Assembly (NCBI GenBank): GCA_934675685.1
Contig: CAKURL010000018.1
Location: 1 to 28,161 of the forward strand
Origin: an uncultured Candidatus Melainabacteria bacterium
GTDB taxonomy: Bacteria > Cyanobacteriota > Vampirovibrionia > Gastranaerophilales > Gastranaerophilaceae
Direction of reading: 5' to 3'
Length of the DNA: 28,161 bases
The notes beneath the pieces were generated by a model that worked only from the letters and a program-made list of their open reading frames with translations, did no database searches and had not been told where the DNA came from. Below, piece by piece: positions 1 to 6,535 of this stretch (position 1 is the first letter of the stretch; the number at the start of each line of letters is the position of its first letter). The position numbers and the translations under genes are program-made.

Positions 1-130
1 TGTTACATGTTGGGCGGTCGTCCACCAATGTCGGTTTTCTTTTGTGATGTTTATTTTTGAATTTTAGCTTTTTTGAAAAAATAAAAATTGCTATTGTTGT
101 AGCAATAGCAATTTTAAAAATTATTAACAT
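1..130 (-). CDS. Possible 5' part of a small membrane protein gene, cut by the window edge
   Basis: A minus-strand frame stays open from about position 220 to the window edge. From the ATG at 130 it encodes at least 43 residues. They start with a hydrophobic stretch (MLIIFKIAIATTIAIFIF) and continue with a strongly basic segment rich in Lys, Arg and His, as expected for one membrane helix followed by a cytoplasmic tail. A possible earlier start is the TTG at 166, which has AGAAGG directly before it, too close for a normal ribosome binding site. A good minus-strand promoter lies upstream at 197-224. Against a gene: the start is poorly supported, there is no family match, and the hairpin at 84-115 could instead be a terminator inside non-coding DNA. 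The composition of positions 1-40 (GC-richer, with CGC and CCC codons) differs from the neighbouring genes. I do not recognise the product. Confidence 0.33.
   Translation of the reverse strand, partial: MLIIFKIAIATTIAIFIFSKKLKFKNKHHKRKPTLVDDRPTCN
84..115 (-). terminator. Perfect 13-bp inverted repeat, possible minus-strand terminator
   Basis: Positions 84-96 (AAAATTGCTATTG) and 103-115 are exact reverse complements around a 6-base loop. On the minus strand the stem is followed by a T-rich tail (complement of 76-83), as in a rho-independent terminator; on the plus strand the tail is poorer. It would end a short minus-strand RNA starting near 190. The competing reading is that it is coding DNA for the Ile/Ala-rich membrane helix of the open frame described at 1-130. 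Confidence 0.45.
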
Positions 131-138
131 AATGTTAT

Positions 139-187
139 AGGGACGACGAGACCAAAGAGAACTCAACCTTCTTTTTGGTCTTTCCCT
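139..187. other. Nested stem-loop of unknown function
   Basis: Two stacked stems are visible: an outer one, 139-143 with 183-187 (AGGGA/TCCCT), and an inner one, 150-159 with 171-180 (GACCAAAGAG/CTTTTTGGTC), around an 11-base loop. The inner stem has one G-T pair, which is a G-U wobble if the plus strand is transcribed and an A-C mismatch if the minus strand is. The element lies just downstream of a minus-strand promoter, so it could be a structured 5' leader or a small RNA. It does not match the SRP RNA, tmRNA or riboswitch consensus elements I know. Confidence 0.45.
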
Positions 188-196
188 TATACTTAT

Positions 197-224
197 ATAA
201 TACCACTTTTGTATTTTTTTTCAA
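197..224 (-). promoter_or_regulatory. Sigma-70-type promoter facing left
   Basis: On the minus strand, TTGAAA (224-219) and TATTAT (202-197) are separated by 16 bases, giving a predicted start near 190. It faces the nested stem-loop and the open frame at the window edge. Confidence 0.5.
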
Positions 225-248
225 CACAATGTATTGATTAAAAACAAC

Positions 249-273
249 AAAAGCACCCAAAAAGGGTGCTTTT
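249..273 (-). terminator. Rho-independent terminator of the HU gene
   Basis: AAAAGCACCC (249-258) and GGGTGCTTTT (264-273) form a perfect 10-bp stem with a 5-base loop. It lies 25 bases after the HU stop codon and is followed by a T-rich tract in the minus direction. Confidence 0.88.
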
Positions 274-298
274 AAAGTATTTTTCAAAAACTCAAAAA

Positions 299-571
299 CT
301 ATTTTACTAATTCTTTGAATTTTTTACCTGCAGAGAATGCTGGAACAGTTTTCGCTGCGATTTTGATTTCTTTTCCTGTTTGTGGGTTGCGGCCTTTTCT
401 TGCTGCTCTTTTTCTAGCTTCGAATGTGCCAAAGCCTACAAGAGTAACTTTTTTGCCTTTAGAAACTGTTTTTTGGATAGTTTCAATAGTCGCAGTAATG
501 ATTTCAGCAGCAGCTTTTTGAGAAAGTTTTGTGTCAGCTGCAACTGCTTTAGTTAATTCTTCTTTATTCAT
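299..571 (-). CDS. hup: HU-family nucleoid DNA-binding protein
   Basis: This 90-residue protein matches the usual length and layout of HU: an N-terminal helical dimerisation part (MNKEELTKAVA), the GFGTFE signature near residues 47-52, the arm with RNPQTG near 61-66 that inserts into the DNA minor groove, and a C-terminal PAFSAGKKFKE segment. HU dimers bend and compact DNA without strong sequence specificity. The ATG at 571 has a strong AAAGGAG six bases upstream. The gene has its own promoter (601-629) and terminator (249-273), so it is probably a single-gene unit. Only the HU/IHF family is certain; I call it HU rather than IHF because it looks like the sole general type. Confidence 0.96.
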   Translation of the reverse strand: MNKEELTKAVAADTKLSQKAAAEIITATIETIQKTVSKGKKVTLVGFGTFEARKRAARKGRNPQTGKEIKIAAKTVPAFSAGKKFKELVK

Positions 572-600
572 ATCGAACTCCTTTAAAATAACACTCCTTT

Positions 601-629
601 AGATTACCCTTAATTCTTCGATGTGTCAA
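601..629 (-). promoter_or_regulatory. Promoter of the HU gene
   Basis: A perfect TTGACA (629-624) is separated by 17 bases from TAATCT (606-601). The predicted start near 594 leaves a leader of about 23 bases carrying the AAAGGAG at 584-578. A second AAAGGAG at 600-594 would lie at or before the transcription start. Confidence 0.7.
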
Positions 630-642
630 TCCCAAGCATATT

Positions 643-1926
643 TTAATTTAACTCATATTCGCTTAAGTCCACGATTTTTAAAGTGTGCCTCAAGTCGTCC
701 CTTTCATCTTTGAACTTGATTTTTATATAATTCCTTGTAATAGCGCTATAAGACCCGTCTTTTTTAGACTTTTTCTGGATTAAAATCTCTGCTTTTTCGT
801 TTTTATTTTCTTCTAAGAATTTTTGATGGAGCAAAGTTGATAATTCTTGAAGCCTTGCTGCCCTTTGGGTTTTGGTTTTATCTTGCACTTGAGGCATATC
901 AAAAGCAGGAGTGTTTTCTCTTCTTGAATATGGGAAACAATGGATTTGAGAAAGCCCTAGTTTTTTTGCATTTTGAAAAGTTGTTTCAAAATCTTCGTCG
1001 TCTTCAAAAGGAAAACCCACAATTATGTCGCAGCCTAAAAATGGATTTTTAAAATTCTTTTTAATTTTTTCTACGACTTCAAAAACGTCGCTTGTTTTAT
1101 AGAACCTGTTCATGTTCTTTAAAGTCTTGTCGCACAAGGATTGCAAGGAAAGATGAAAATGAGGGCAGAATTTTTTAGAATTTGCCAAAAATTCAATCAT
1201 CTCATCATCAATCTCGTTCACATAAAGGCTCCCTAGGCGGAAACGATGAATTGAAGATTTTTCTATTTCTTTTAATAAATCTAATAATGTTTTGTTGAAT
1301 TCCAAGCCCCATTGGCCGATATGAATCCCTGTTAAAACAATTTCTTTTATGCCTTTTTTTGAAACGAGCTCTATTTGCTCTAAAATATTTTCTTCGCTAT
1401 TAGACCTTGAATTTCCTCTCGCATAAGGGATTATGCAATAAGAGCAGCGATTGTTGCAACCATCTTGGATTTTTATGCTGACTCTTGTAGAACGCGGGTT
1501 TAGAAGAAATTTGTTTTGGAAATCTTTTTTCTCCATGATGTCTTGGACAAAGACCTTTTTTTCGTCTTTAAACAAATTTCCTATGTATTTTTCAATCTCC
1601 ATTTTTTCTAAATTGCCCAAAACAAGGTCAATATCGGAATAATTGAAGTCTTTGTGCTCTTTATATGTTTGAGCGCAACAGCCCGTCAAGACCGTTTTGA
1701 TGTTTGGATTAAGCCTTTTTGCGTGGTTTAAAAGATAATTTGCTTGAGAATCACTGTGAGATGTAACACTACAAGAATTTAAGATATAAATATCAGCATT
1801 TTTTATATCTTTTTCTTCTTTATATCCTAAAGCCAAAAGCTCGTTTGAAATTATCTGGCCTTCTAAAGCGTTTTGTTTACAGCCTAAAGACTTTAAGACA
1901 AATGTTTTATTGTTCATAAGTTGCAT
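643..1926 (-). CDS. mtaB: tRNA t6A37 methylthiotransferase, MtaB type
   Basis: This radical-SAM enzyme of the MiaB/MtaB/RimO family inserts a methylthio group, here probably on t6A37 of ANN-decoding tRNAs. The N-terminal domain carries the three cysteines for the second iron-sulfur cluster (C16 in SLGCKQN, C52 in NSCSVT, C83/C84 in TGCC). The radical SAM motif is at C157, C161, C164 (CNNRCSYC). The C-terminal 45 residues, basic and beta-rich, fit a TRAM-like tRNA-binding domain. The LGCK form rather than FGCQMN is what favours MtaB over MiaB. The start overlaps the end of rsfS by 20 bases; an in-frame ATG at 1917 is an equally plausible start. It is the last gene of a PSP1-rsfS-mtaB run. Confidence 0.88.
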   Translation of the reverse strand: MQLMNNKTFVLKSLGCKQNALEGQIISNELLALGYKEEKDIKNADIYILNSCSVTSHSDSQANYLLNHAKRLNPNIKTVLTGCCAQTYKEHKDFNYSDIDLVLGNLEKMEIEKYIGNLFKDEKKVFVQDIMEKKDFQNKFLLNPRSTRVSIKIQDGCNNRCSYCIIPYARGNSRSNSEENILEQIELVSKKGIKEIVLTGIHIGQWGLEFNKTLLDLLKEIEKSSIHRFRLGSLYVNEIDDEMIEFLANSKKFCPHFHLSLQSLCDKTLKNMNRFYKTSDVFEVVEKIKKNFKNPFLGCDIIVGFPFEDDEDFETTFQNAKKLGLSQIHCFPYSRRENTPAFDMPQVQDKTKTQRAARLQELSTLLHQKFLEENKNEKAEILIQKKSKKDGSYSAITRNYIKIKFKDERDDLRHTLKIVDLSEYELN

Positions 1927-2305
1927 ATTCTTTAGACATTTCTTCCCAATCTTCGCGCTCTAGCCTCAAAGCGTGCGACCAGAATTTTTCTATTTGATAT
2001 GTTTCTCTTTGCTCTTGGTTCATGATGTGAACCACAACTTCACCGTAGTCTAATAAATTCCATTTGCTTTGGCGCTCAGTTTCTTCTCCGATAGGGAGTC
2101 TTTTAAAGATATCTTTTACGTTTTTTCTAACTAATTCGGTAAGCCCTCTGATATGAGGAGTGGAAGAGCCTGTCGCGATTATAAAATAATCAGACAAAGA
2201 GCTCACATTTGAAACGTTCAAGATTACTATATCTTTTGCTTTGTTGTCGTCTAAAAATCTTGCTATTATTGAAGCAAATTTTTGTGAAGTTATATCTTTT
2301 TCCAT
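1907..2305 (-). CDS. rsfS: Ribosomal silencing factor RsfS
   Basis: This 132-residue protein is of the RsfS/Iojap (DUF143) family, which binds ribosomal protein L14 and blocks subunit joining under nutrient limitation. Characteristic segments are SDYFIIATGSS near residues 37-47 and the W-LLDYGEVVVHI block near 82-94. The length is typical. A purine-rich GAAGGAA lies about 10 bases before the ATG at 2305. It sits between the PSP1 gene (27-base gap) and mtaB (overlap), so the three are probably co-transcribed. In many bacteria rsfS neighbours nadD; that is not so here. Confidence 0.93.
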   Translation of the reverse strand: MEKDITSQKFASIIARFLDDNKAKDIVILNVSNVSSLSDYFIIATGSSTPHIRGLTELVRKNVKDIFKRLPIGEETERQSKWNLLDYGEVVVHIMNQEQRETYQIEKFWSHALRLEREDWEEMSKEYATYEQ

Positions 2306-2332
2306 TAATTTTCCATTCCTTCTTGATTTATT

Positions 2333-3247
2333 TTAAATATTTCCTGTTGACGAATTTCTATCGTCATTCAAAGATTTAATATCCACAACTTCGTCGTCTT
2401 GGTAATTTAAGTTGTTGTTGATATCAATATCGATATTGACTTCGCCATCTATCATTTCGATTTCAGACTTTTTATATTCTTTTATCTTGCCATCTTCTAA
2501 TTTCACATTAACAGATTTTTTCAAGAAATTAACCATAAAGACTTTGCCCACGCCATCTGGGGTCATGACACCAGAGCCCACAGGAGGAAGCATTTTTGCA
2601 GCATCTAGATAATTTTTATATTCATAATTTAAGCAGCACAAAAGTCTTCCGCAAGCGCCTGTGATTTTCCCTGGGCTGATTGGGATACCTTGGTCTTTTG
2701 CAAGCTTTGTATTTACTTGTTCAAATTTCTTTAAAAAGCGGCAGCAGCAATAATCTTGGCCGCAAACGCCTTGCCCTTGGAGGATAGAGGTCTCGTCTCG
2801 AACGCCGATGTGTCTTAAGTCTATGCGCACTCTTTTGAATTCTTGAGTTAAATCTTTTAAAAGTTCCCTGAAATCGACGCGCTCTGGCGCTGTATAATAA
2901 AAAGTTATTTTTTTCCTATCAAAAGTATATCTTGCTTGAGTAAATTTCATCACAAGATTTCTTTTTTGCGCCAATTCGCGGCATTTATAATAAGCCTTGA
3001 TTTCGAGCTCTTTTTGTTCTTCATAAGTCTTTAAGTCTTCGTCATTCATAATTCGAACGATGCTCAAAGGCTCCATAGGGTGTTTTTCCCAAATTTTTTG
3101 AATTTGAGAATTAACTAAAAAAACCTTAAAGACTTCTTCACCCTTTTCAGTCTTTACTAAAACCAATTGCCCGTGCTTGATGTTCGCGCTATCAGACACT
3201 TTTAAAGGGTGGAAAACATTTTTTATTACTCGAATTGCAAATTTCAT
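2333..3247 (-). CDS. PSP1-domain iron-sulfur protein, RicT/YaaT-like
   Basis: This 304-residue protein is of the PSP1 family. The family signature is visible: CGQDYCCCRF (C162, C167-C169) and, after KDQGIPISPGKITGACGRLLCC, cysteines C199, C204 and C205. In Bacillus subtilis the homologue RicT (YaaT) forms the Ric complex with RicA and RicF, carries [4Fe-4S] clusters and stimulates RNase Y-dependent mRNA processing. No RicA or RicF partner is in this window. The C-terminal 45 residues are acidic and Asn-rich, probably disordered. The TATAAT box only 6 bases before the ATG, with no ribosome binding site at a usable distance, suggests a leaderless mRNA. It is the first gene of a run with rsfS and mtaB. 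Confidence 0.88.
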   Translation of the reverse strand: MKFAIRVIKNVFHPLKVSDSANIKHGQLVLVKTEKGEEVFKVFLVNSQIQKIWEKHPMEPLSIVRIMNDEDLKTYEEQKELEIKAYYKCRELAQKRNLVMKFTQARYTFDRKKITFYYTAPERVDFRELLKDLTQEFKRVRIDLRHIGVRDETSILQGQGVCGQDYCCCRFLKKFEQVNTKLAKDQGIPISPGKITGACGRLLCCLNYEYKNYLDAAKMLPPVGSGVMTPDGVGKVFMVNFLKKSVNVKLEDGKIKEYKKSEIEMIDGEVNIDIDINNNLNYQDDEVVDIKSLNDDRNSSTGNI

Positions 3248-3253
3248 AAAATA

Positions 3254-3282
3254 ATTATATCCTCAAAGCAAGGATTTCACAA
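3254..3282 (-). promoter_or_regulatory. Promoter of the PSP1-rsfS-mtaB unit, predicted leaderless
   Basis: TTGTGA (3282-3277), 17 bases, then a perfect TATAAT (3259-3254). Six bases follow and the seventh is the A of the start codon at 3247, so transcription probably begins at the ATG. Confidence 0.65.
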
Positions 3283-3283
3283 A

Positions 3284-4135
3284 TTATTTAATTTTTGCCG
3301 TGATTACTCTGTCGATTTTTGCTAAATCTTTCGTAATTTCAATGTTTGAAAAATCTTTTTCAAGCATTTTTGAAACATCTTCGCTTTGAAAAATCCCAAG
3401 CTCAAAAGCCAAATATCCGTCTTTTTTAAGGAATTTTGGCGCAGTTTCTATGATTTTTTGATAAAATTCTTCTCCTTTTTCGTCTGGCGCAAAAAGAGCA
3501 ACTTCAGGCTCAAACAAGACTTCTTTTTGAAGAGAAGTTTTTTCTTTTTGAGGAATATAAGGAGGATTTGAGATAATCAAATCAAACTTTTCGATGTCTC
3601 TTACTTTTGAAAACAAATCTGATTTTCGAACAATTATTTTTCGAACTAAATTTAAATTTGAAATGTTGTCTAAGGCAATTTCTAAGGCCCCAAGGCTGAT
3701 ATCCACCCCTAAAATCTCTATTTCTTTATCTTCTAATTTCTTTGCAAGAGCAATAGAAATAGCGCCAGAGCCCAAGCCAATATCCAAAATGTGGATTTTT
3801 CCTTCTTTATTTTTTAAAAGCTCATAAGCCTTTAAAACAAGGATTTCCGTTTCGTCTCTTGGAATTAAAACATTTTCATCTACTTTTAATTTTTGCCCCA
3901 TAAAATAGCTGTAGCCTAAAATATATTGCAGGGGCATTTTTGAATTTGCTCTTTTTTTTGCAACATTTAAGATTTTTTCTTCGTCTAAATTTTGATAACA
4001 AGAAGCAATAAGCTCCGCTTTTGTTCTCCCCGAAAGCTCTTCTATGATTATACTTGCTTCTTTTTTATATTCTTCAATACCTGCTTTGAATAAAATTTCT
4101 TCTGTTTTTTTTACGATATTTTTAGCTATATTCAT
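3284..4135 (-). CDS. prmC: Release factor glutamine methyltransferase PrmC (HemK)
   Basis: PrmC methylates the glutamine of the GGQ motif in peptide chain release factors RF1 and RF2, using S-adenosylmethionine. The 283-residue length is normal. The N-terminal helical substrate domain spans roughly residues 1-85, with the family's IPRDETE segment at 91-97. The SAM-binding glycine motif LDIGLGSG is at 117-124 and the catalytic NPPY at 190-193. The start overlaps the 3' end of the 161-residue hypothetical gene by 14 bases, suggesting translational coupling. The usual partner prfA is not adjacent; the gene ends just before the promoter of the PSP1 gene. Confidence 0.94.
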   Translation of the reverse strand: MNIAKNIVKKTEEILFKAGIEEYKKEASIIIEELSGRTKAELIASCYQNLDEEKILNVAKKRANSKMPLQYILGYSYFMGQKLKVDENVLIPRDETEILVLKAYELLKNKEGKIHILDIGLGSGAISIALAKKLEDKEIEILGVDISLGALEIALDNISNLNLVRKIIVRKSDLFSKVRDIEKFDLIISNPPYIPQKEKTSLQKEVLFEPEVALFAPDEKGEEFYQKIIETAPKFLKKDGYLAFELGIFQSEDVSKMLEKDFSNIEITKDLAKIDRVITAKIK

Positions 4136-4607
4136 TTAAAATTTCCATTATCCAATTTCTCAAATCCAACCTTGAAGCGTTTTCTGTATCCTTTTTTTCA
4201 AGGTTATGGTTTTTTGTTATTTTATCATAATAATAAAGCTGTTTTTTAGTGGGCTTCATTTTAGACATCTTATATTCTTGAGCTTTTTTTCTTAATTCTT
4301 TTGCAATTTGCTTTTGTTTTTCTAAATATGGCTCCATTTGCTTTTTTTGCTCTTTTTCATAAGCCAAAAAATCAAAATATTTCTTCAAATCGTTAAAAAA
4401 TCTGTCGTCCTCAAAATAATCTTTGACAAATTCAAAATGCGGGTTATCTATATCAAGATAATATTTTTCGTCCTCAAAAAATTTATCTATTAAATCTAGG
4501 GTAGATAATTCAGGGAATTTCAAACTATAAGCTTTCAAAGTGCCCAAAAGCTGGGACTTTTGACGAGGAGTCAAATATAGAAAAACAGTATTTTTAACAT
4601 TAAACAT
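4122..4607 (-). CDS. Hypothetical 161-residue helical protein
   Basis: I do not recognise this protein. It is highly charged and predicted helical, with no signal peptide or membrane segment, and a coiled-coil-like Lys/Glu/Gln stretch near residues 85-115. The C-terminal 45 residues (PTKKQL near 121-126, then an AS-LDL-NWI-EIL pattern) resemble short helical tails seen at the ends of some DNA-processing proteins, but this is an impression only. Its ATG at 4607 directly follows the TAG stop of the 54-residue ORF, and it overlaps prmC by 14 bases, so it is the middle gene of a tightly packed three-gene unit. The packing makes it very probably a real gene. Confidence 0.75.
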   Translation of the reverse strand: MFNVKNTVFLYLTPRQKSQLLGTLKAYSLKFPELSTLDLIDKFFEDEKYYLDIDNPHFEFVKDYFEDDRFFNDLKKYFDFLAYEKEQKKQMEPYLEKQKQIAKELRKKAQEYKMSKMKPTKKQLYYYDKITKNHNLEKKDTENASRLDLRNWIMEILNEYS

Positions 4608-4772
4608 CTAAAATAAGTCTTTGATTTTTATTTCTTTTTTAGTTTTTTTAAAAGCGGAAAACTTCGCCTCAATTGGGTTTTGAGCATAAGAGCTTTGGCT
4701 AAATTTTTCATAATTTTCTTTAGCTTTTTTCTCCAATTGTTTTATTTTAATGTTTACAGGCTCTTTTTCCAT
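4608..4772 (-). CDS. Small 54-residue basic ORF upstream of the 161-residue hypothetical
   Basis: An ATG-started frame of 54 codons fills most of the space between the 80-residue membrane protein gene and the 161-residue hypothetical. It begins MEKEPVNIKIKQLEKKA and ends in IKIKDLF, is about one third lysine/glutamate and is probably helical. Its TAG stop abuts the next ATG with no gap, the arrangement expected of a translationally coupled pair. A perfect TATAAT lies 6 bases before its ATG and no Shine-Dalgarno is visible, so it may be read from a leaderless mRNA. No homologue is known to me. Codon use is like that of its neighbours. Confidence 0.6.
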   Translation of the reverse strand: MEKEPVNIKIKQLEKKAKENYEKFSQSSYAQNPIEAKFSAFKKTKKEIKIKDLF

Positions 4773-4778
4773 AACTTT

Positions 4779-4808
4779 ATTATAATACTTTTTCTCTGTT
4801 TTTCCTAA
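4779..4808 (-). promoter_or_regulatory. Probable promoter of the 54-aa/161-aa/prmC unit
   Basis: A perfect TATAAT (4784-4779) ends 6 bases before the ATG at 4772. The upstream element is weak (TTAGGA at 4808-4803, 18-base spacing). An 8-bp inverted repeat (AATACTTT/AAAGTATT) also lies in this 90-base AT-rich gap. Confidence 0.45.
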
Positions 4809-4862
4809 ATTTATATATAAATAAAGTATTTTTTTGAATTTTTATTGCCTTTTTTTCTTTTT

Positions 4863-5105
4863 TTAATTGCCCAAATTCTTCTTCAGCGCGACTTCTAGGG
4901 TCTTTATTTTATTTTCTAAAGTTTTAATTTTCAAAGAAGAATCGTCCGCCCCGATTGATTTTTTTTCATATTGCCTTTTGATTTTTTTGATTTCTTTTTT
5001 CAATTTTCCAATATAAAAAGAAAAAATGACGCTCGCCAAAACAAAGCCAAAGCAGACATAGCAAAAGTCATATAACCCAAAATTTATATTATTTATATCA
5101 ATCAT
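4863..5105 (-). CDS. Small membrane protein with a coiled-coil tail
   Basis: This 80-residue protein has one hydrophobic segment at about residues 11-32 (YDFCYVCFGFVLASVIFSFY), followed by a Lys/Glu-rich region of about 45 residues with leucine/isoleucine heptad spacing, so a cytoplasmic coiled coil is likely. The layout is like that of LapA-type or other small anchor proteins, but I see no family-specific motif. The ATG at 5105 overlaps the end of the pseudouridine synthase gene by 8 bases and has AAGGAG upstream, supporting co-expression with rluD and lspA. Confidence 0.7.
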   Translation of the reverse strand: MIDINNINFGLYDFCYVCFGFVLASVIFSFYIGKLKKEIKKIKRQYEKKSIGADDSSLKIKTLENKIKTLEVALKKNLGN

Positions 5106-6057
5106 TATTTGTTCTCCTTAAAAATTTTAACACTTTTTTGAAATCTTCGCTAAATCTTTCTTCTTCTAGTTCAAAAGTCAATCTCTCGTTTGTTTTGGGG
5201 TGAGAAAAAGAAAGAAAATAAGACTGGAGCAATTGCTCTTGTGTTTTTAAATTATAAAATTCATTTCTCATCAAGCCCCCTGCGCCATATAAACTATCTC
5301 CAAAAACAGGGTGATTGATGGAAGCTAAATGCGCTCTTATTTGGTGCGTGCGGCCGGTTTTAAGCTCGAGCTCTACTAAAGCTGCCCCTTTAAATTCTTC
5401 TAAAACTCTATATTTTGTAATCGCTTGAAGCCCAGTCCCGTCTTTTGAAACAATCATTTTAACGTTATCTTTTATGTAGTGCAAAAGGGGTTTATCTATT
5501 ATATCTTCTTTTTTTTCAAATTCGCCCAAGGCAATCGCTTTATATTTCCGAATTGCCGTTTTTTCTCTTATTTGCTTTGCTAAGTTTTCATGGGCAAAAT
5601 TTGTTTTAGCTACTAACATAAGCCCAGATGTATTTTTATCTAGCCTGTGCACTATCCCAAGCCTCTCAAACCCACCAATATCAGATAAATTTTTCGTATG
5701 AGACAAAAGAGCATTTACTAAAGTCTCTTTTCTTTCAAATTTTGTTGGGTGAGTGAGCATGTTTTTTGGCTTGTTTAAGACAATTAAATCGTCATCTTCA
5801 AATAGAATATCGAGCTTAAAATCAAAAGGCTCAAGCTCTTTTTTTTCTTCCATGAAATCTGAAAGCTCATCAAAAGAAAGCTCTATTTCGTCATTCATTT
5901 TTGTTTTATATGAAATTTTTTGCTTTTGATTGTTCACTAAAACAAATTCTTCTATAAAAGAAGAAATCTTTTTTCTTGGATATTTATTTTCAAAATATTC
6001 GACCAAAAAGACATCGAGCCTTTTTTTAACATCTTTTTCTTCAATTTTTATTTTCAT
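5098..6057 (-). CDS. rluD: RluD-type 23S rRNA pseudouridine synthase
   Basis: This RluA/RluD-family synthase isomerises uridine to pseudouridine in RNA. An S4-like RNA-binding domain covers about residues 8-70. The catalytic block is HRLDKNTSG with the catalytic Asp at 140, followed by the LKTGRTHQIRAHL and HPVFGDSLYG motifs. The ATG at 6057 is chosen over an upstream in-frame codon at 6111 because it has a GAAGAA sequence in front and gives the normal N-terminus; length is then 319 residues. It overlaps lspA by 17 bases, a very common bacterial pairing (lspA-rluD). The exact target site in rRNA cannot be told from sequence alone. Confidence 0.92.
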   Translation of the reverse strand: MKIKIEEKDVKKRLDVFLVEYFENKYPRKKISSFIEEFVLVNNQKQKISYKTKMNDEIELSFDELSDFMEEKKELEPFDFKLDILFEDDDLIVLNKPKNMLTHPTKFERKETLVNALLSHTKNLSDIGGFERLGIVHRLDKNTSGLMLVAKTNFAHENLAKQIREKTAIRKYKAIALGEFEKKEDIIDKPLLHYIKDNVKMIVSKDGTGLQAITKYRVLEEFKGAALVELELKTGRTHQIRAHLASINHPVFGDSLYGAGGLMRNEFYNLKTQEQLLQSYFLSFSHPKTNERLTFELEEERFSEDFKKVLKFLRRTNND

Positions 6058-6535
6058 TTTCTTCAATCTTACTGTCTTTTTGAAACAAAACAAAAGCAAT
6101 GTATAAAACACACCCTATTGTAATCATTATGTCATAAGCATTAAATACAGGAAAATTTATAAAATTTAGCTTAATGTAATCTGTGACATATCCGTTTGAA
6201 AAGCGCTCTAGAGCATTTCCCAAAGTGCCGGAAGAAAACAAAGTCAAAGACAAAAGCAAAAATTTGTCTTCAAAAGAAACATTTTTAATCACCAAATAAA
6301 ATATTACGACGACCGCAAAAACCCCAAGCAAAGAAAGGATATATGCGCTATTTTCAATATTTTCAAAAAGGCTAAAAGCGCTTCCTAGGTTTTTTGCGTG
6401 GTAAATTGAAAAAAGAGCATTTTCAAAATTCATCATCTCTTTATGAAAGCTCAAAAGCCTGATTTGATTTCCAAAATCAAGCAAAATCAAATTCATAAAA
6501 AAGAAAAAAAGCGCTGCTCTTTTATCCTTTAACAT
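6041..6535 (-). CDS. lspA: Lipoprotein signal peptidase (signal peptidase II)
   Basis: This integral membrane aspartic protease cleaves the signal peptide of lipidated prolipoproteins. Starting at the ATG at 6535, which has GGAG upstream, it is 164 residues with four hydrophobic segments. The two catalytic aspartates are present: D119 in GYVTDYI and D135 in FNAYDI; the NLGSAF motif (49-54) and GNALER (106-111) match the family with conservative changes (Glu for the usual Asp in GN-xx-DR). An upstream TTG at 6574 would only add a run of lysines. It overlaps the preceding exported-protein gene by 14 bases and rluD by 17. Confidence 0.92.
   Translation of the reverse strand: MLKDKRAALFFFFMNLILLDFGNQIRLLSFHKEMMNFENALFSIYHAKNLGSAFSLFENIENSAYILSLLGVFAVVVIFYLVIKNVSFEDKFLLLSLTLFSSGTLGNALERFSNGYVTDYIKLNFINFPVFNAYDIMITIGCVLYIAFVLFQKDSKIEENENKN

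Noticed and set aside
1..60. Possible 3' end of a rightward gene at the left edge (stops at 51-53 or 58-60)
   Set aside because: None of the three short translations looks like a known protein C-terminus, and the piece is too short to judge.
4785..4830. 8-bp inverted repeat AATACTTT/AAAGTATT in the gap before the 54-aa ORF
   Set aside because: Its loop is about 30 bases and it is AT-only apart from one G/C pair per arm; it could arise by chance, so it is noted only under the promoter.
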